DNA from: Brevundimonas sp.
GTDB lineage: Bacteria > Pseudomonadota > Alphaproteobacteria > Caulobacterales > Caulobacteraceae
Assembly (NCBI RefSeq): GCF_029945885.1
Contig: NZ_JAQSDK010000003.1
Location: 1 to 64,000 of the forward strand
DNA length: 64,000 bases
Reading direction: 5' to 3'
Shown here: piece by piece, positions 24,832 through 34,541 of the stretch
How the letters are laid out: each line of letters opens with the position of its first letter
How positions within the stretch are numbered: position 1 is the stretch's first letter
Position numbers and translations under genes: made by a program
The notes under the pieces: model-generated
Database searches by the model: none
What the model was told of the DNA's origin: nothing
What the model saw: the letters and a program-made list of their open reading frames with translations, nothing else

Positions 24832-26573
24832 GCGTCCACGACCATCATTCCGCCTATGACCGTCCCGCGCCCGGCCTGATGCCGGGTCGGCGCGTGTCGC
24901 CGACCTGGCGCTGGTTCGCCGAGGGTATCTGGTGGGTCGAACATGCCTTCGGTCGCGCCCGGGCCCATGCCCGGCCCGAGGAGGATGCCCGCGTCCGGAT
25001 CTTCCTGATCCTGGGCGTGTTCGCCCTGGTGTTCGCGGGACTGGCCGTGGGGGCGACCCATGCGGCCCTGATGTCGCCGCGCGGCGGCGGCGGCTATGCC
25101 ACCAATCCCAATGCCCTGGTGCGGGGCGATCTGGTCGATCGCAACGGTGCCCTGCTGGCCACCAATATCGTCCACTACGCCTTCTATATCGATCCGGCCG
25201 AGGTCTGGGACCGCGAGGCGGCGGCGGTCCAGATCAAGCGGGCCCTCCCGGCCGTGTCGTCGGCGCGCCTGCGTCGGGTGCTGAACGGGGACCGCCGGCT
25301 GATCGTCATGCCCGGCCTGACCCCGGCCGAGCGCCGACGGCTCCACGCCCTGGCGCTGGGCGGCCTGTCATTCGAGCCCGAGGACCGGCGCGTCTATCCG
25401 CTGGGCACCTCGGCCACTCACGTCATCGGCGACGCCGACACCGGCGGGCGGGGAATTTCGGGGGCCGAACTGGCCTTCAATGACGAGATCCGCGAGGCCG
25501 GCGCGCGCGGCGTGCCCTTCGCCCTGTCGATCGACCTGCGGGTCCAGGGCGTGCTGGAGAATGAACTGGCCGCCGCCGCCGAGGCCAACGGGGCCAAGGG
25601 CGCGGTCGGCATCATCACCGATGTCCAGACCGGCGAGGTCCTCGGCCTGGCCAGCTGGCCGACCAGCGACCGGCTCGATCGCGTGACCTCGGCCCATTAC
25701 GAAATGGGGTCGGTGTTCAAGACCTTCACCGTGGCCGCCGGTCTCGATACAGGCCAGGCCGACATCAACACCCGGTTCGACGCCTCGGAAGCCTTCATGG
25801 TCGGCAACCGCAAGATCACCGACTTCCACGCCCAGAATCGCGTGATGACGCTGGAGGAGGTCTATCTCCACTCCTCCAACATTGGCACCTCGCGGCTGGC
25901 GATCGAGATGGGCGGCTCGGTCATGCGGGACTATTTCACCCGCTTCGGCCTGATGGACGCGGCCCCGATCGAGCTGAAAGAGTCGGCCCGGCCGCGGCGT
26001 CCGCGTCGCTGGGATGACTCGACCCTGGCGTCACTCTCCTTCGGCTACGGCATCATGATCACCCCGGCCCAGATGGCGGCGGCCATGGGGGCCCTGACCA
26101 ATGGCGGTCGCTTCATTCCCCTGACCCTGCGCAAGGGTGACGGCACCCCGGTGCGCGGTCGCCAGGTGGTCTCGCCCGAGACCTCGCGCACCCTGCTCGA
26201 CCTGCTGCGTCTGAACGTCGTGCGCGGCTCGGGCGGCTTCGCCGAGGCCCCGGGCCTTCGGGTCGGCGGCAAGACCGGCTCGGCCAACAAACTGGTCGGC
26301 GGCCACTATGACCCGACCCATGCGGTCGGCACCTTCGCCGCCGTCTTCCCCGCCGACGGCCCGGTCGACGCACGCCGCTATTCGATCCTGATCCTGATGG
26401 ACGAACCCTCTGCCTGGCCGCGGACCGGGGGCTATGTCGCCGCCCCCGCCGTGGGCCGTATCGCCGACCGTATCGCGCCCTTCCTCGGCGTCCAGCGGCG
26501 CGCCGACGCCTGGCGCACGGCGCTCGGCGAGCGGGTCGCCGTTCCGGCCGCGACGGACGGGGTCGTGCGATGA
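24828..26573 (+). CDS. ftsI: Septal peptidoglycan transpeptidase FtsI (PBP3)
   Basis: 581 residues. One membrane helix near residues 57-80 (IFLILGVFALVFAGLAVGA), a PBP dimerisation domain (ALVRGDLVDRNGALLATN near its start) and the transpeptidase domain with all three active-site motifs: SVFK (SxxK), SSN (SxN) and KTGS. It cross-links septal peptidoglycan in partnership with FtsW. The N-terminal cytoplasmic part is long and aromatic (SPTWRWFAEGIWWVEHAFG), which may contact other divisome proteins. It overlaps ftsL and murE by four bases each. Confidence 0.97.
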   Translation: MSVHDHHSAYDRPAPGLMPGRRVSPTWRWFAEGIWWVEHAFGRARAHARPEEDARVRIFLILGVFALVFAGLAVGATHAALMSPRGGGGYATNPNALVRGDLVDRNGALLATNIVHYAFYIDPAEVWDREAAAVQIKRALPAVSSARLRRVLNGDRRLIVMPGLTPAERRRLHALALGGLSFEPEDRRVYPLGTSATHVIGDADTGGRGISGAELAFNDEIREAGARGVPFALSIDLRVQGVLENELAAAAEANGAKGAVGIITDVQTGEVLGLASWPTSDRLDRVTSAHYEMGSVFKTFTVAAGLDTGQADINTRFDASEAFMVGNRKITDFHAQNRVMTLEEVYLHSSNIGTSRLAIEMGGSVMRDYFTRFGLMDAAPIELKESARPRRPRRWDDSTLASLSFGYGIMITPAQMAAAMGALTNGGRFIPLTLRKGDGTPVRGRQVVSPETSRTLLDLLRLNVVRGSGGFAEAPGLRVGGKTGSANKLVGGHYDPTHAVGTFAAVFPADGPVDARRYSILILMDEPSAWPRTGGYVAAPAVGRIADRIAPFLGVQRRADAWRTALGERVAVPAATDGVVR

Positions 26574-28024
26574 GCGGCCTGCGCCTGTCCGATCTGCTGC
26601 GACGCGACCTCGCCTCCGATCCCGTGATCACCGGCGTCACCGCCGACAGCCGTCAGGTCGCCCCGGGATCCCTGTTCGTGGCCCTGCCTGGAACGGTCGC
26701 TGACGGTCGCGCCTTCATTCCCCAGGCCCTGTCGCGCGGCGCGGCGGCGGTTCTGGCTCCCCAGGACACGCCCGACGGTTCGGCCCCGGTCCTCGTCACC
26801 TCGGGCGACGTACGGCGCGCCTATGCCATCGCCGCGCGCAGCTTCTACGGGAGCCAGCCCGCCGTCTGCGTCGCCGTCACCGGCACCAACGGCAAGACCT
26901 CGGTCGCCACCTTCTGCCGCCAGATCTGGGCGGCGCTGGACATCAAGGCCGCCAGTATGGGCACCCTCGGAGTGGTGACCCAGTCCGGTCAGGTCTGCGA
27001 GTCCCTGACGCCGCCGGGGCTGACCAGTCCCGACGCCGCTGACGCTGCCCGGCTGCTGGCCCGTCTCGCGGGCCAGGGCGTCACCCATCTGGCGCTGGAG
27101 GCCTCGTCGCACGGCATCGACCAGCGCAGGCTCGACGGGGTGACGCTGAAGGCCGCGGCCTTCACCAACCTGTCCCAGGATCATCTCGACTATCACGGCA
27201 CGATGGAGGGCTATCGCGCCGCCAAGATGCGGCTGTTCGAGACCCTGTTGCCGCGCGGCCGCACCGCCGTGCTGAACGCCGACTCCGACACCTATTCCAG
27301 CTTCGCCTCGGCCAGCATCATGTCGGGGCTGGGCCTGCTGGGCGTCGGCCAGCGCGGGCGCGACCTGACCCTGGTCGAGCGCCGTCCGACCGCCGAGGGT
27401 CAGCGACTGACCATCGATGTCCGGGGTGAACTGCACGACGTGCTGCTGCCGTTGGCCGGGGCCTTCCAGGCCTCGAACGCCCTGGTCGCGGCGGGCCTGT
27501 GCATCGCCGCCGGCGAGTCGCCCGATCGGGTCCTTGCCGCCCTGTCGACCCTGCAGGGCGCGGAAGGTCGGCTGCAGCGTATCCCCGGCGCGACCCGGGG
27601 CGAGGTCTATGTCGACTATGCCCACACGCCGGACGGGCTCGAGACGGTTCTCACCGCCCTGCGGCCCCATGCCCGCGGTCGGCTGATCGTGGTGTTCGGG
27701 GCCGGCGGCGATCGTGACCGGGCCAAACGGCCGCTGATGGGCGAGATCGCCGGGCGTCTGGCCGATGTGGCCATCGTCACCGACGACAATCCCCGGTCCG
27801 AGGATCCCGCCGCCATCCGCAAGGCGGTCCGGGCCGGCTGTCCCGACGCGCAGGAGATCGGCGACCGCGCCGCCGCCATCGCCGAGGCCGTGGCCATGAT
27901 GCGTGACGGGGATGTGGTGGTCATCGCCGGAAAAGGGCATGAACAGGGTCAGATCGTTGGCGGGATGACTCATCCGTTCGACGACGCCACCGTCGCGACC
28001 GAGGCCCTCCGCGTTCATGCCTGA
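26570..28024 (+). CDS. murE: UDP-MurNAc-L-Ala-D-Glu:meso-DAP ligase
   Basis: 484 residues, Mur ligase fold. The ATP loop is VTGTNGKTSVATF; the central domain has LEASSHGIDQRRLDGV and FTNLSQDHLDYHGTMEGY; the C-terminal domain has VDYAHTPDGLE, VVFGAGGDRDRAKRP and DDNPRSEDP. The DNPR motif is the mark of meso-diaminopimelate specificity. It adds the third residue of the stem peptide in the cytoplasm. The start at 26570 overlaps the ftsI stop (ATGA) and the 3' end overlaps murF by eight bases. Confidence 0.98.
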   Translation: MSGLRLSDLLRRDLASDPVITGVTADSRQVAPGSLFVALPGTVADGRAFIPQALSRGAAAVLAPQDTPDGSAPVLVTSGDVRRAYAIAARSFYGSQPAVCVAVTGTNGKTSVATFCRQIWAALDIKAASMGTLGVVTQSGQVCESLTPPGLTSPDAADAARLLARLAGQGVTHLALEASSHGIDQRRLDGVTLKAAAFTNLSQDHLDYHGTMEGYRAAKMRLFETLLPRGRTAVLNADSDTYSSFASASIMSGLGLLGVGQRGRDLTLVERRPTAEGQRLTIDVRGELHDVLLPLAGAFQASNALVAAGLCIAAGESPDRVLAALSTLQGAEGRLQRIPGATRGEVYVDYAHTPDGLETVLTALRPHARGRLIVVFGAGGDRDRAKRPLMGEIAGRLADVAIVTDDNPRSEDPAAIRKAVRAGCPDAQEIGDRAAAIAEAVAMMRDGDVVVIAGKGHEQGQIVGGMTHPFDDATVATEALRVHA

Positions 28025-29453
28025 CTCCCAACCGCCCCTCTGGACCGCCCCCGACATCGCCCTGGCCACCGGTGGCCGGATCGAAGGCGGGGCCTTTCAG
28101 GCCAACGGCATCACCTATAATAGCCGCGAGATCGTGCCGGGCGACCTGTTCATCGCCCTGCGCGGCGCGCGTGACGGTCATGAATTCGCCGCCTCGGCCT
28201 TCGCCGCCGGTGCGGCCGGGGCCCTGGTTGAACATCCGGTCGACGGCGGTCCCTGTATCGTCGTGCCCGACACCCTGCGCGCGCTTGAGGCCCTGGGGGC
28301 GGCCGCCCGCGACCGGGCTCCGCAGGTCCGGCGCGGGGCCGTGACCGGCTCGGTCGGCAAGACCAGCGTGACCCAGGCGATCAAGGCCGGGCTCGACCTG
28401 GCCGGTCCGGCCCATGCCTCGATCAAGAGCTACAACAACCATATCGGCGTGCCCCTGACCCTGGCCCGGATGCCGGCCTCGGTCGAGCGGGCCGTGTTCG
28501 AGATCGGCATGAACGCGCCCGGCGAGATCGGTCCGTTGAGCCGGATGGTCCAGCCCCACGCCGCCTGTGTGACCACGGTCGGCCCGGTCCATATCGAGGG
28601 GTTCAGCGACGGCGAGACCGGCGTCGCCCGCGAGAAATCAGCCATCTTCGAAGGCCTCGGCCCCGGCGGCATGGCGGTGATCAACGGCGACAATCCGTGG
28701 CAGCCGATGCTGCACCAGGCGGCCCTGCATGCGGGGGCCCGGATCGCGACCTTCGGCTCCGAACCCGGCCATGACGCGCGGCTGATTGATTTCCGGCCCG
28801 GTCCCGACGGCGCGCGGGTCTCGGCCGAGGTGCGCGGCCGTACCCATCATTTCAACCTGCGCCAGTCGGGCTTCCACTGGGGGCTGAACAGCCTGGCCGT
28901 GATCCTGATGCTGGAGGCACTGGACGTGCCGATCGAGACGGCCCTGGCCGCCCTGTCGGACTTCGAACCCCTGGTCGGCCGTGGCCAGATCCGCAGCGTC
29001 AACGTCACGGGCGGGGCCTTCACCCTGATCGACGAGAGCTACAACGCCAATCCGCTGTCGATGCGGGCCGGTTTCCTCAGCCTCGGGGCGCGGGCCGTCG
29101 CCTCGGGCGGGCGGCGGGTCATCGTCCTGTCGGACATGCTGGAACTGGGCGACCAGTCGCGCGCCCTGCACGAGGGTCTGGCCGAGGTGATCGAGGCCGC
29201 CGCCATCGATGTGGTCCACGCCGCCGGGCCGCAGATGCGCCATCTGTACGAGGCCGTGGCCCCTGAACGCCGTGGCCTGTGGTTCGCCACCGCCGCCGAA
29301 CTCGCCGAACATGCCGATGATCTGGTGAACCCCCGTGACGTGGTCATGGTCAAGGGCTCCAACGGATCGAAAGCCTCCCTGGTCGCCGCCGCCCTGGCCG
29401 ACCTCGAACGCCGTCACGACGCCCGGTTTAACGACGCAATAGGGAGCGTCTGA
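28017..29453 (+). CDS. murF: UDP-MurNAc-tripeptide:D-Ala-D-Ala ligase
   Basis: 478 residues. The ATP loop is [13 protein letters not shown], a slight variant of the common GTNGKT. Other Mur ligase blocks are [31 protein letters not shown] and [14 protein letters not shown]. It adds D-Ala-D-Ala to give UDP-MurNAc-pentapeptide. The start at 28017 lies inside murE (eight-base overlap) and the stop shares a base with the mraY start (TGATG), so all three genes are translationally linked. Confidence 0.98.
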   Translation: MPDSQPPLWTAPDIALATGGRIEGGAFQANGITYNSREIVPGDLFIALRGARDGHEFAASAFAAGAAGALVEHPVDGGPCIVVPDTLRALEALGAAARDRAPQVRRGAVTGSVGKTSVTQAIKAGLDLAGPAHASIKSYNNHIGVPLTLARMPASVERAVFEIGMNAPGEIGPLSRMVQPHAACVTTVGPVHIEGFSDGETGVAREKSAIFEGLGPGGMAVINGDNPWQPMLHQAALHAGARIATFGSEPGHDARLIDFRPGPDGARVSAEVRGRTHHFNLRQSGFHWGLNSLAVILMLEALDVPIETALAALSDFEPLVGRGQIRSVNVTGGAFTLIDESYNANPLSMRAGFLSLGARAVASGGRRVIVLSDMLELGDQSRALHEGLAEVIEAAAIDVVHAAGPQMRHLYEAVAPERRGLWFATAAELAEHADDLVNPRDVVMVKGSNGSKASLVAAALADLERRHDARFNDAIGSV

Positions 29454-30562
29454 TGTTCTACCTGCTCTACCTCTACTACGCGGATATCGCTCAGGATTAT
29501 CCGCTGCTGAATCTGGTTCAGTACCAGACGGTGCGGGTCGCCCTGGCCATGGCCACGGCCATGATCGTCGCGGTGGCCATGGGCAGTCGGTTCATCGCCT
29601 GGATGCGGGCCAAACAGGGCAAGGGCCAGCCGATCCGTGCCGACGGTCCCGTCAGTCACCTGTCCAAGGTCGGCACCCCGACCATGGGCGGGCTGATGAT
29701 CCTGGCCGGGATCGCCGTCGCCGTCTTTCTGTGGGGCGACCTGACCAATCCCTATATCTGGATCGTGTCGCTGGTGACGGCGGCCTTCGGGGTGTTGGGC
29801 TTCATCGACGACTATGCCAAGGTCACCAAACAGACTTCGGCCGGCCTGTCCTCGAAACAGAAGCTGCTGGCCCAGACCGCCATCGCCGTGGTCGCCGGGG
29901 TTCTGACCGTGCTGTGGATGACGGCCTCGCCGACCACGCCCAATCTGGAAACCTCGATCGCCTTCCCCTTCTTCAAGGCGGTGCTGCTGAACATCGGCTG
30001 GTTCTATGTGGTGTTCGCCGCCTTCACGATCGTCGGCTTCTCCAATGCGGTGAACCTGACCGACGGTCTCGACGGCCTGGCCATCGTGCCGGTGATGATG
30101 GCCGCGGCCGCCTTCGGCATGATCACCTATCTGGTCGGCAATTTCATCTTCTCGGAATATCTGCAGATCCACCACGTGCCCGGCGCGGGTGAGCTGGCGG
30201 TGTTCTGCGCGGCGATCATCGGCGGGGGCACGGGCTTCCTCTGGTACAATGCGCCCCCGGCCAAGATCTTCATGGGCGACACCGGATCGCTGGCCCTGGG
30301 CGGCGCGCTGGGCGCGATCGCCGTGGCCACCAAGCATGAGCTGGTGCTGGGCATCGTCGGCGGCCTGTTCGTGATCGAGGCCGCCTCGGTCATGATCCAG
30401 GTCGCCTATTTCAAGGCCACGAAGAAGCGCATCTTCCTGATGGCCCCGATCCACCACCATTTCGAAAAACTGGGCTGGCCGGAATCGACGGTGGTGATCC
30501 GCTTCTGGATCGTTTCGGCCATGCTGGCCCTGGCCGGTCTGGCCACGCTGAAGCTGCGATAG
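29453..30562 (+). CDS. mraY: Phospho-MurNAc-pentapeptide transferase MraY
   Basis: A 369-residue inner-membrane enzyme with about ten helices. Catalytic and family motifs: [25 protein letters not shown] with the conserved Asp pair, [31 protein letters not shown] and the C-terminal [19 protein letters not shown]. It moves phospho-MurNAc-pentapeptide onto undecaprenyl phosphate to make lipid I. The start overlaps the murF stop and the gene ends four bases before murD. Confidence 0.98.
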   Translation: MFYLLYLYYADIAQDYPLLNLVQYQTVRVALAMATAMIVAVAMGSRFIAWMRAKQGKGQPIRADGPVSHLSKVGTPTMGGLMILAGIAVAVFLWGDLTNPYIWIVSLVTAAFGVLGFIDDYAKVTKQTSAGLSSKQKLLAQTAIAVVAGVLTVLWMTASPTTPNLETSIAFPFFKAVLLNIGWFYVVFAAFTIVGFSNAVNLTDGLDGLAIVPVMMAAAAFGMITYLVGNFIFSEYLQIHHVPGAGELAVFCAAIIGGGTGFLWYNAPPAKIFMGDTGSLALGGALGAIAVATKHELVLGIVGGLFVIEAASVMIQVAYFKATKKRIFLMAPIHHHFEKLGWPESTVVIRFWIVSAMLALAGLATLKLR

Positions 30563-30566
30563 CGCC

Positions 30567-32144
30567 ATGATCCCCGTTCCCGGTTTCGAAGGGCGGCGCA
30601 TCGCGGTCTTCGGCCTGGGACGGTCGGGGATCACGGCCGCGCGCGCGCTGAAGGCCGGCGGGGCCCGGCCGGTGTTGTGGGACGACAGCGTCTCCAGCCG
30701 CATGCAGGCCCAGGCCGAGGGCTTCGATGTCGAGGACCTGACCGTGGCCGACTGGTCGGGCTTCGCAGCCCTGGTCCTGTCGCCCGGCGCGCCCCTGACC
30801 CATCCGGTGCCGCACTGGACCGTGGTGAAGGCCGCCGAGGCCGGGGTCCCGGTCATCGGCGACATCGAACTGTTCGCCCGCGCCATCGCGGCCCTGCCGC
30901 AAGCCGACCGGCCGAAGGTGGTGGCCATCACCGGCACCAACGGCAAGTCGACGACCACGGCCCTGATCGGCTGGGTGCTGCAGCAGGCGGGTCTGACCGT
31001 CCATGTCGGGGGCAATATCGGCATCGGTGTCCTCGCCCTGCCGGGCTTCCGGGAGCGCGGACCTTCAGGTCCGCCCACGGACGGCGGGCAAGAGGCGGAC
31101 CTGAAGGTCCGCGCTCCGGCGAAGGCCGTCTATGTGATCGAGGTTTCGAGCTACCAGCTGGACCTGACCACCAGTTTCGCCCCGGACGTGGCCATCCTGA
31201 CCAATATCAGCCCCGACCATCTGGACCGGCACGGCGGGATGGACGGCTATGTGGCGGCCAAGGCGCGGTTGTTTCAGGCGCTGGGCCCGCAGGCCGTGGC
31301 CCTGGTCGGCACGGACGAGAATTGGGGGCGGACATTGGCCCGTGATCTCGCTGCCGCCGGCCACCGGGTCACGACCGTATCCACATCCGTGCAGCCCCGC
31401 GAAGGCGGGGACCCAGGTTTGCGCGACCGCACCGGTATTGCAGGCGCGGCCGATGGGCACGCAGTCACCGGGTACGGGGCCAAAGCCTGGGTCCCCGCCT
31501 TCGCGGGGATGCACGGAATAGGGGCGGGCGACGGTGTGTTGAAGGTTGAGGGCGAGCCAGACCTCGACCTGTCCACCGCCCGCTCGCTGCCCGGTCGGCA
31601 CAACGCCCAGAATGCCGCCTTCGCCTGGGGCGCGGCCCGGGCGTTGGGCGTGCCGCGCGAGGTGGCGGCCAAGGGCCTGATGACCTTCCCCGGCCTCGCC
31701 CACCGGATGGAGCCCGTCGCCACCCTCGGTGCCGTGCGCTTCATCAATGATTCCAAGGCCACCAATACCGACGCCGCGCGGCAGGCGCTGCTCAGCTATC
31801 CGTCGGTGTTCTGGATCGCCGGCGGCCGGGCCAAGACCGGCGGGATCGACGATCTGGCCGACCTGTTTCCCCGGGTCGCCCGGGCCTATCTGATCGGCGA
31901 GGCGGCACCGGACTTCGCCCGCACCCTGTCCGGCGTGTCGCACCAGATCAGCGGCGACATGGCCGCGGCCGTGGCCCAGGCCGCCGCCGACGCGGCCGAG
32001 GTCGCCGAAACCGACGGGCCGCAGGTCGTCCTGCTGTCGCCCGCCGCCGCCAGTTTCGACCAGTATCACGACTTCGAGGCCCGGGGCGAGGCGTTCCGCG
32101 CCGCGGTCCTGGCGCTGGGCGCAACCCCGGCGGCGAGCGCATGA
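30567..32144 (+). CDS. murD: UDP-MurNAc-L-Ala:D-Glu ligase MurD with two inserted palindromic elements
   Basis: 525 residues, about 60 longer than usual for MurD. Normal blocks are present: VFGLGRSGITAARAL, ITGTNGKSTTTALIGWVL (ATP loop), GNIGIGVLALPGF, YVIEVSSYQLDLT, NISPDHLDRHGGMDGY, LPGRHNAQNAAFA and FINDSKATNTDAARQAL. Two stretches without counterparts in the family are inserted: residues about 162-184 (RERGPSGPPT...VRAP) and about 274-317 (QPREGGDPG...[10 protein letters not shown]). Each is encoded by a long inverted repeat and both keep the frame open. Removing them gives about 460 residues, the family norm. The flanking catalytic blocks are intact, so the enzyme is probably active. It overlaps ftsW by ATGA. 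Confidence 0.96.
   Translation: MIPVPGFEGRRIAVFGLGRSGITAARALKAGGARPVLWDDSVSSRMQAQAEGFDVEDLTVADWSGFAALVLSPGAPLTHPVPHWTVVKAAEAGVPVIGDIELFARAIAALPQADRPKVVAITGTNGKSTTTALIGWVLQQAGLTVHVGGNIGIGVLALPGFRERGPSGPPTDGGQEADLKVRAPAKAVYVIEVSSYQLDLTTSFAPDVAILTNISPDHLDRHGGMDGYVAAKARLFQALGPQAVALVGTDENWGRTLARDLAAAGHRVTTVSTSVQPREGGDPGLRDRTGIAGAADGHAVTGYGAKAWVPAFAGMHGIGAGDGVLKVEGEPDLDLSTARSLPGRHNAQNAAFAWGAARALGVPREVAAKGLMTFPGLAHRMEPVATLGAVRFINDSKATNTDAARQALLSYPSVFWIAGGRAKTGGIDDLADLFPRVARAYLIGEAAPDFARTLSGVSHQISGDMAAAVAQAAADAAEVAETDGPQVVLLSPAAASFDQYHDFEARGEAFRAAVLALGATPAASA
31052..31117. repeat. 66-bp palindromic element inside murD
   Basis: A perfect 24-bp inverted repeat (31052-31075 and 31094-31117) around an 18-base centre. 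Each arm is itself nearly palindromic, with GCGGACC-TTCA-GGTCCGC. The total of 66 bases equals 22 codons. It falls between the GNIG block and the EVSSYQL block of MurD and is read in frame. No second copy of this family was noticed in the window. Confidence 0.85.
31387..31516. repeat. 130-bp REP-like palindromic element inside murD
   Basis: Two 31-base arms (31387-31417 and 31486-31516) are reverse complements with one mismatch. The core is CCCCGCGAAGGCGGGGACCC, which contains its own hairpin CCCCGC-GAAG-GCGGGG. The 68-base centre is unrelated to the arms. It is read in frame within murD and encodes the peptides PREGGDPG and [10 protein letters not shown]. The same arm sequence recurs between murC and murB. 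The type resembles repeats that are frequent in alphaproteobacterial genomes and Rickettsia palindromic elements in behaviour. Confidence 0.9.
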
Positions 32145-33319
32145 CCCACGGCTATACCCCCGCCTTCTCGCGCAACGACCAGGGCCCGATCGCCAAATGG
32201 TTCTGGACCGTCGACCGTGGCCTGCTGGGCGCGGCGCTCGGTCTGATGGGGCTGGGCGTCGCGCTCAGCTTTGCCTCCAGCCCCGCGGCCATCCTCGCCG
32301 ATGAGTCGATTACCGACCCGTTCCACTATTCGTGGCGGATGCTCATCTGGGCCTTCTTGGGCCTCGGCATCATGCTGACCACCTCCCTGCTGTCGCCACG
32401 CGGCGTGCGGCGCATCGCCGTCCTGGCCCTGTGCGGGGCGTTGGTGGTCATGGCCCTGCTGCCCTTTATCGGTGACACGGTGAAGGGGGCAGCGCGCTGG
32501 ATCAACCTGGGCCCGTTCAGCCTGCAGCCGTCCGAATTCGCCAAGCCGGCCCTGATCGTCTTTGCCGCCTGGATGTTCGCCGAGACCCAGAAGGGGCAGG
32601 GGGTGCCCGGCGTCTCGATCGCTTTCGGCTTCTATGCGGCCACTGTTTTCCTGCTGCTGATCCAGCCGGACATCGGCCAGACCCTGCTGATCACCACCAC
32701 CTTCATGGCCGTCTTCTTCATGGCCGGGGTGCCGCTGAAATGGATGGCGGTGCTGGGGGGGATGGTGCTGGCCGGTATGTTCTCGATCTATTTCCTGTTC
32801 GAGCATGTGCGCACACGTCTGGCCAAATTCATCTCGCCGGGTGTTGAGGACACCCACCAGGTCGACCGCGCCTCCGAGGCGATTCGCGCCGGCGGTCTGG
32901 TCGGACGCGGGGTCGGCGAGGGGGTGATGAAACGCCACGTCCCCGACCTGCATACCGACTTCATCTATTCGGTCGGGGCAGAGGAGTTCGGCCTGGTCCT
33001 GTCCCTGACCATGATCGGCCTCTACGCCTTCATCGTCCTGCGCGGCATGAGCCGGGCGATGAAGCTGAATGATCCGTTCGAACAGACGGCCGCGGCCGGT
33101 CTGTTCATCCTGATCGGGCTGCAGGCCTGTATCAATGTGGCGGTGAACCTGAACCTGATCCCGACCAAGGGGATGACCCTGCCCTTCATCAGCTACGGCG
33201 GGTCGTCGATGCTGGCCATGGGCCTGACCATGGGGTTCGCCCTGGCCCTGACCCGTCGTCGCCCCGGGGCCTATGAGCCGGGGGCCAGCCTGCCCCAGCG
33301 CCGCCGCCTGCTGCCCTGA
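32141..33319 (+). CDS. ftsW: Septal peptidoglycan glycosyltransferase FtsW (SEDS)
   Basis: 392 residues, polytopic, SEDS family. Blocks: GAARWINLGPFSLQPSEFAKPALI, LLLIQPDIGQTLLITTTFMAVFF, the large periplasmic loop with YQ-like DTHQVDRASEAIRAGGLVGRGVGEG, HTDFIYSVGAEEFGLV, and the end ISYGGSSMLAMGLTMGFAL. It polymerises lipid II at the septum with FtsI. The catalytic Asp is probably in the periplasmic loop near VGEGVMKRHVPDLHTDF, as in other SEDS proteins. The start overlaps murD by ATGA. A gap of 68 bases separates it from murG, the first break in the overlapping run. Confidence 0.97.
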   Translation: MTHGYTPAFSRNDQGPIAKWFWTVDRGLLGAALGLMGLGVALSFASSPAAILADESITDPFHYSWRMLIWAFLGLGIMLTTSLLSPRGVRRIAVLALCGALVVMALLPFIGDTVKGAARWINLGPFSLQPSEFAKPALIVFAAWMFAETQKGQGVPGVSIAFGFYAATVFLLLIQPDIGQTLLITTTFMAVFFMAGVPLKWMAVLGGMVLAGMFSIYFLFEHVRTRLAKFISPGVEDTHQVDRASEAIRAGGLVGRGVGEGVMKRHVPDLHTDFIYSVGAEEFGLVLSLTMIGLYAFIVLRGMSRAMKLNDPFEQTAAAGLFILIGLQACINVAVNLNLIPTKGMTLPFISYGGSSMLAMGLTMGFALALTRRRPGAYEPGASLPQRRRLLP

Positions 33320-33387
33320 TTTCGCGCGCCCGCCCTCGGCACGGTCGCGAGCGTGACGTAAGGAGGCGGGGCAAACTCGGAGTGTCC

Positions 33388-34494
33388 ATGTCTGCGAAAG
33401 TCTGTGTCGTCGCCGCCGGAGGCACCGGTGGCCATATGTTCCCGGCCGAGGCCCTGGCCCGCGAGCTGGCCTCACGCGGCTGGCGCATCGTTCTGGCCAC
33501 GGACCGGCGCGGTGAGCAGTATGCCGGAGCCTTTCCGGCCGAGGAACGGCTGGCGCTGGACGCCGCTACCGGCTCCGGCCCGATCGGTCTGGCGAAGGCG
33601 GGTCTGGCCATCGGTCGGGGCGTGCTGCAGGCGCGTTCGGCCTTCCGTCGGCTGAACGTGGACGTGGCCGTGGGCTTCGGGGGCTATCCCTCGGCCCCGG
33701 CCCTGCTGGCGGCGATCAGCCAGGGCCGGCCGACCCTGCTGCACGAACAGAATGCCGTCCTCGGCCGCACCAATCGCATCCTGGCCCCGTATGTGAAGGC
33801 GCTCGCCTCGTCCTTTCCGGTGCTGGAACGGGTTCCGGCCCCGCTGGCGTCCCGGGTCCATCTGGTCGGCAATCCGGTGCGCCCGGACATCCGGGCCCTG
33901 TACGATCGCCCCTACAAGGCCCCGACGGCGACGGGTCCGATCCGCGTCCTGATCACCGGCGGCAGCCAGGGGGCCCGCATCCTGTCCGAGGTCGCGCCGC
34001 GGGCCCTGGCGGCCCTGCCACCGGCCGTTCGTAGCCGTCTGGTGGTGCAGCAGCAGTCCCGCCCCGAGACGCTGGAGGCCGCCGAGGCCATCTATCGCGA
34101 GGCCGGAATCGAGGCCGAGGTCGCGCCCTTCTTCACCGACATGGCCGCGCGTCTGTCGTCGGTGCATCTGGTCATCGGCCGGGCCGGGGCCTCGACCTGT
34201 TCGGAACTGGCCGTCGCCGCCCTGCCGTCGCTGCTGATCCCGCTGAAGATCGCCATGGACGATCACCAGCGCTTCAATGCCGGCGGGCTGGTCAATGCCG
34301 GCGGGGCGGTGATGATCCTCGAGGATGAGGCGAGCGTGGAGACCCTGACCGCCAGCCTCGCCGCCGTCCTGTCTGACCCGGCCCGACTGGCGACGATGGC
34401 GGCCGGGGCCCGGTCCGTGGCCCTGCCCGATGCGGCGGCCCGGCTGGCCGACCAGGTCGAGGCCACGGCGGCCGGGACGGCAACCCGGCGTTAA
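33388..34494 (+). CDS. murG: UDP-GlcNAc:lipid I GlcNAc transferase MurG
   Basis: 368 residues, GT28. The N-terminal loop AAGGTGGHMFPAEALA, the second G-loop GGYPSAPALLA, HEQNAVLGRTNRIL, then C-terminal ITGGSQGARILSEVAP and the donor site GRAGASTCSELAVAALPSLLIPLKIAMDDHQRFNA. It converts lipid I to lipid II at the inner face of the membrane. The ATG at 33388 follows CGGAG at five bases; a GTG two codons earlier is possible. Normally murC follows; here 12.1 kb of other genes come first. Confidence 0.98.
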   Translation: MSAKVCVVAAGGTGGHMFPAEALARELASRGWRIVLATDRRGEQYAGAFPAEERLALDAATGSGPIGLAKAGLAIGRGVLQARSAFRRLNVDVAVGFGGYPSAPALLAAISQGRPTLLHEQNAVLGRTNRILAPYVKALASSFPVLERVPAPLASRVHLVGNPVRPDIRALYDRPYKAPTATGPIRVLITGGSQGARILSEVAPRALAALPPAVRSRLVVQQQSRPETLEAAEAIYREAGIEAEVAPFFTDMAARLSSVHLVIGRAGASTCSELAVAALPSLLIPLKIAMDDHQRFNAGGLVNAGGAVMILEDEASVETLTASLAAVLSDPARLATMAAGARSVALPDAAARLADQVEATAAGTATRR

Positions 34495-34541
34495 CCGCCT
34501 TCGAAAACCTGACCTACAGACACAGGCTGTAGCGTGGCCTT

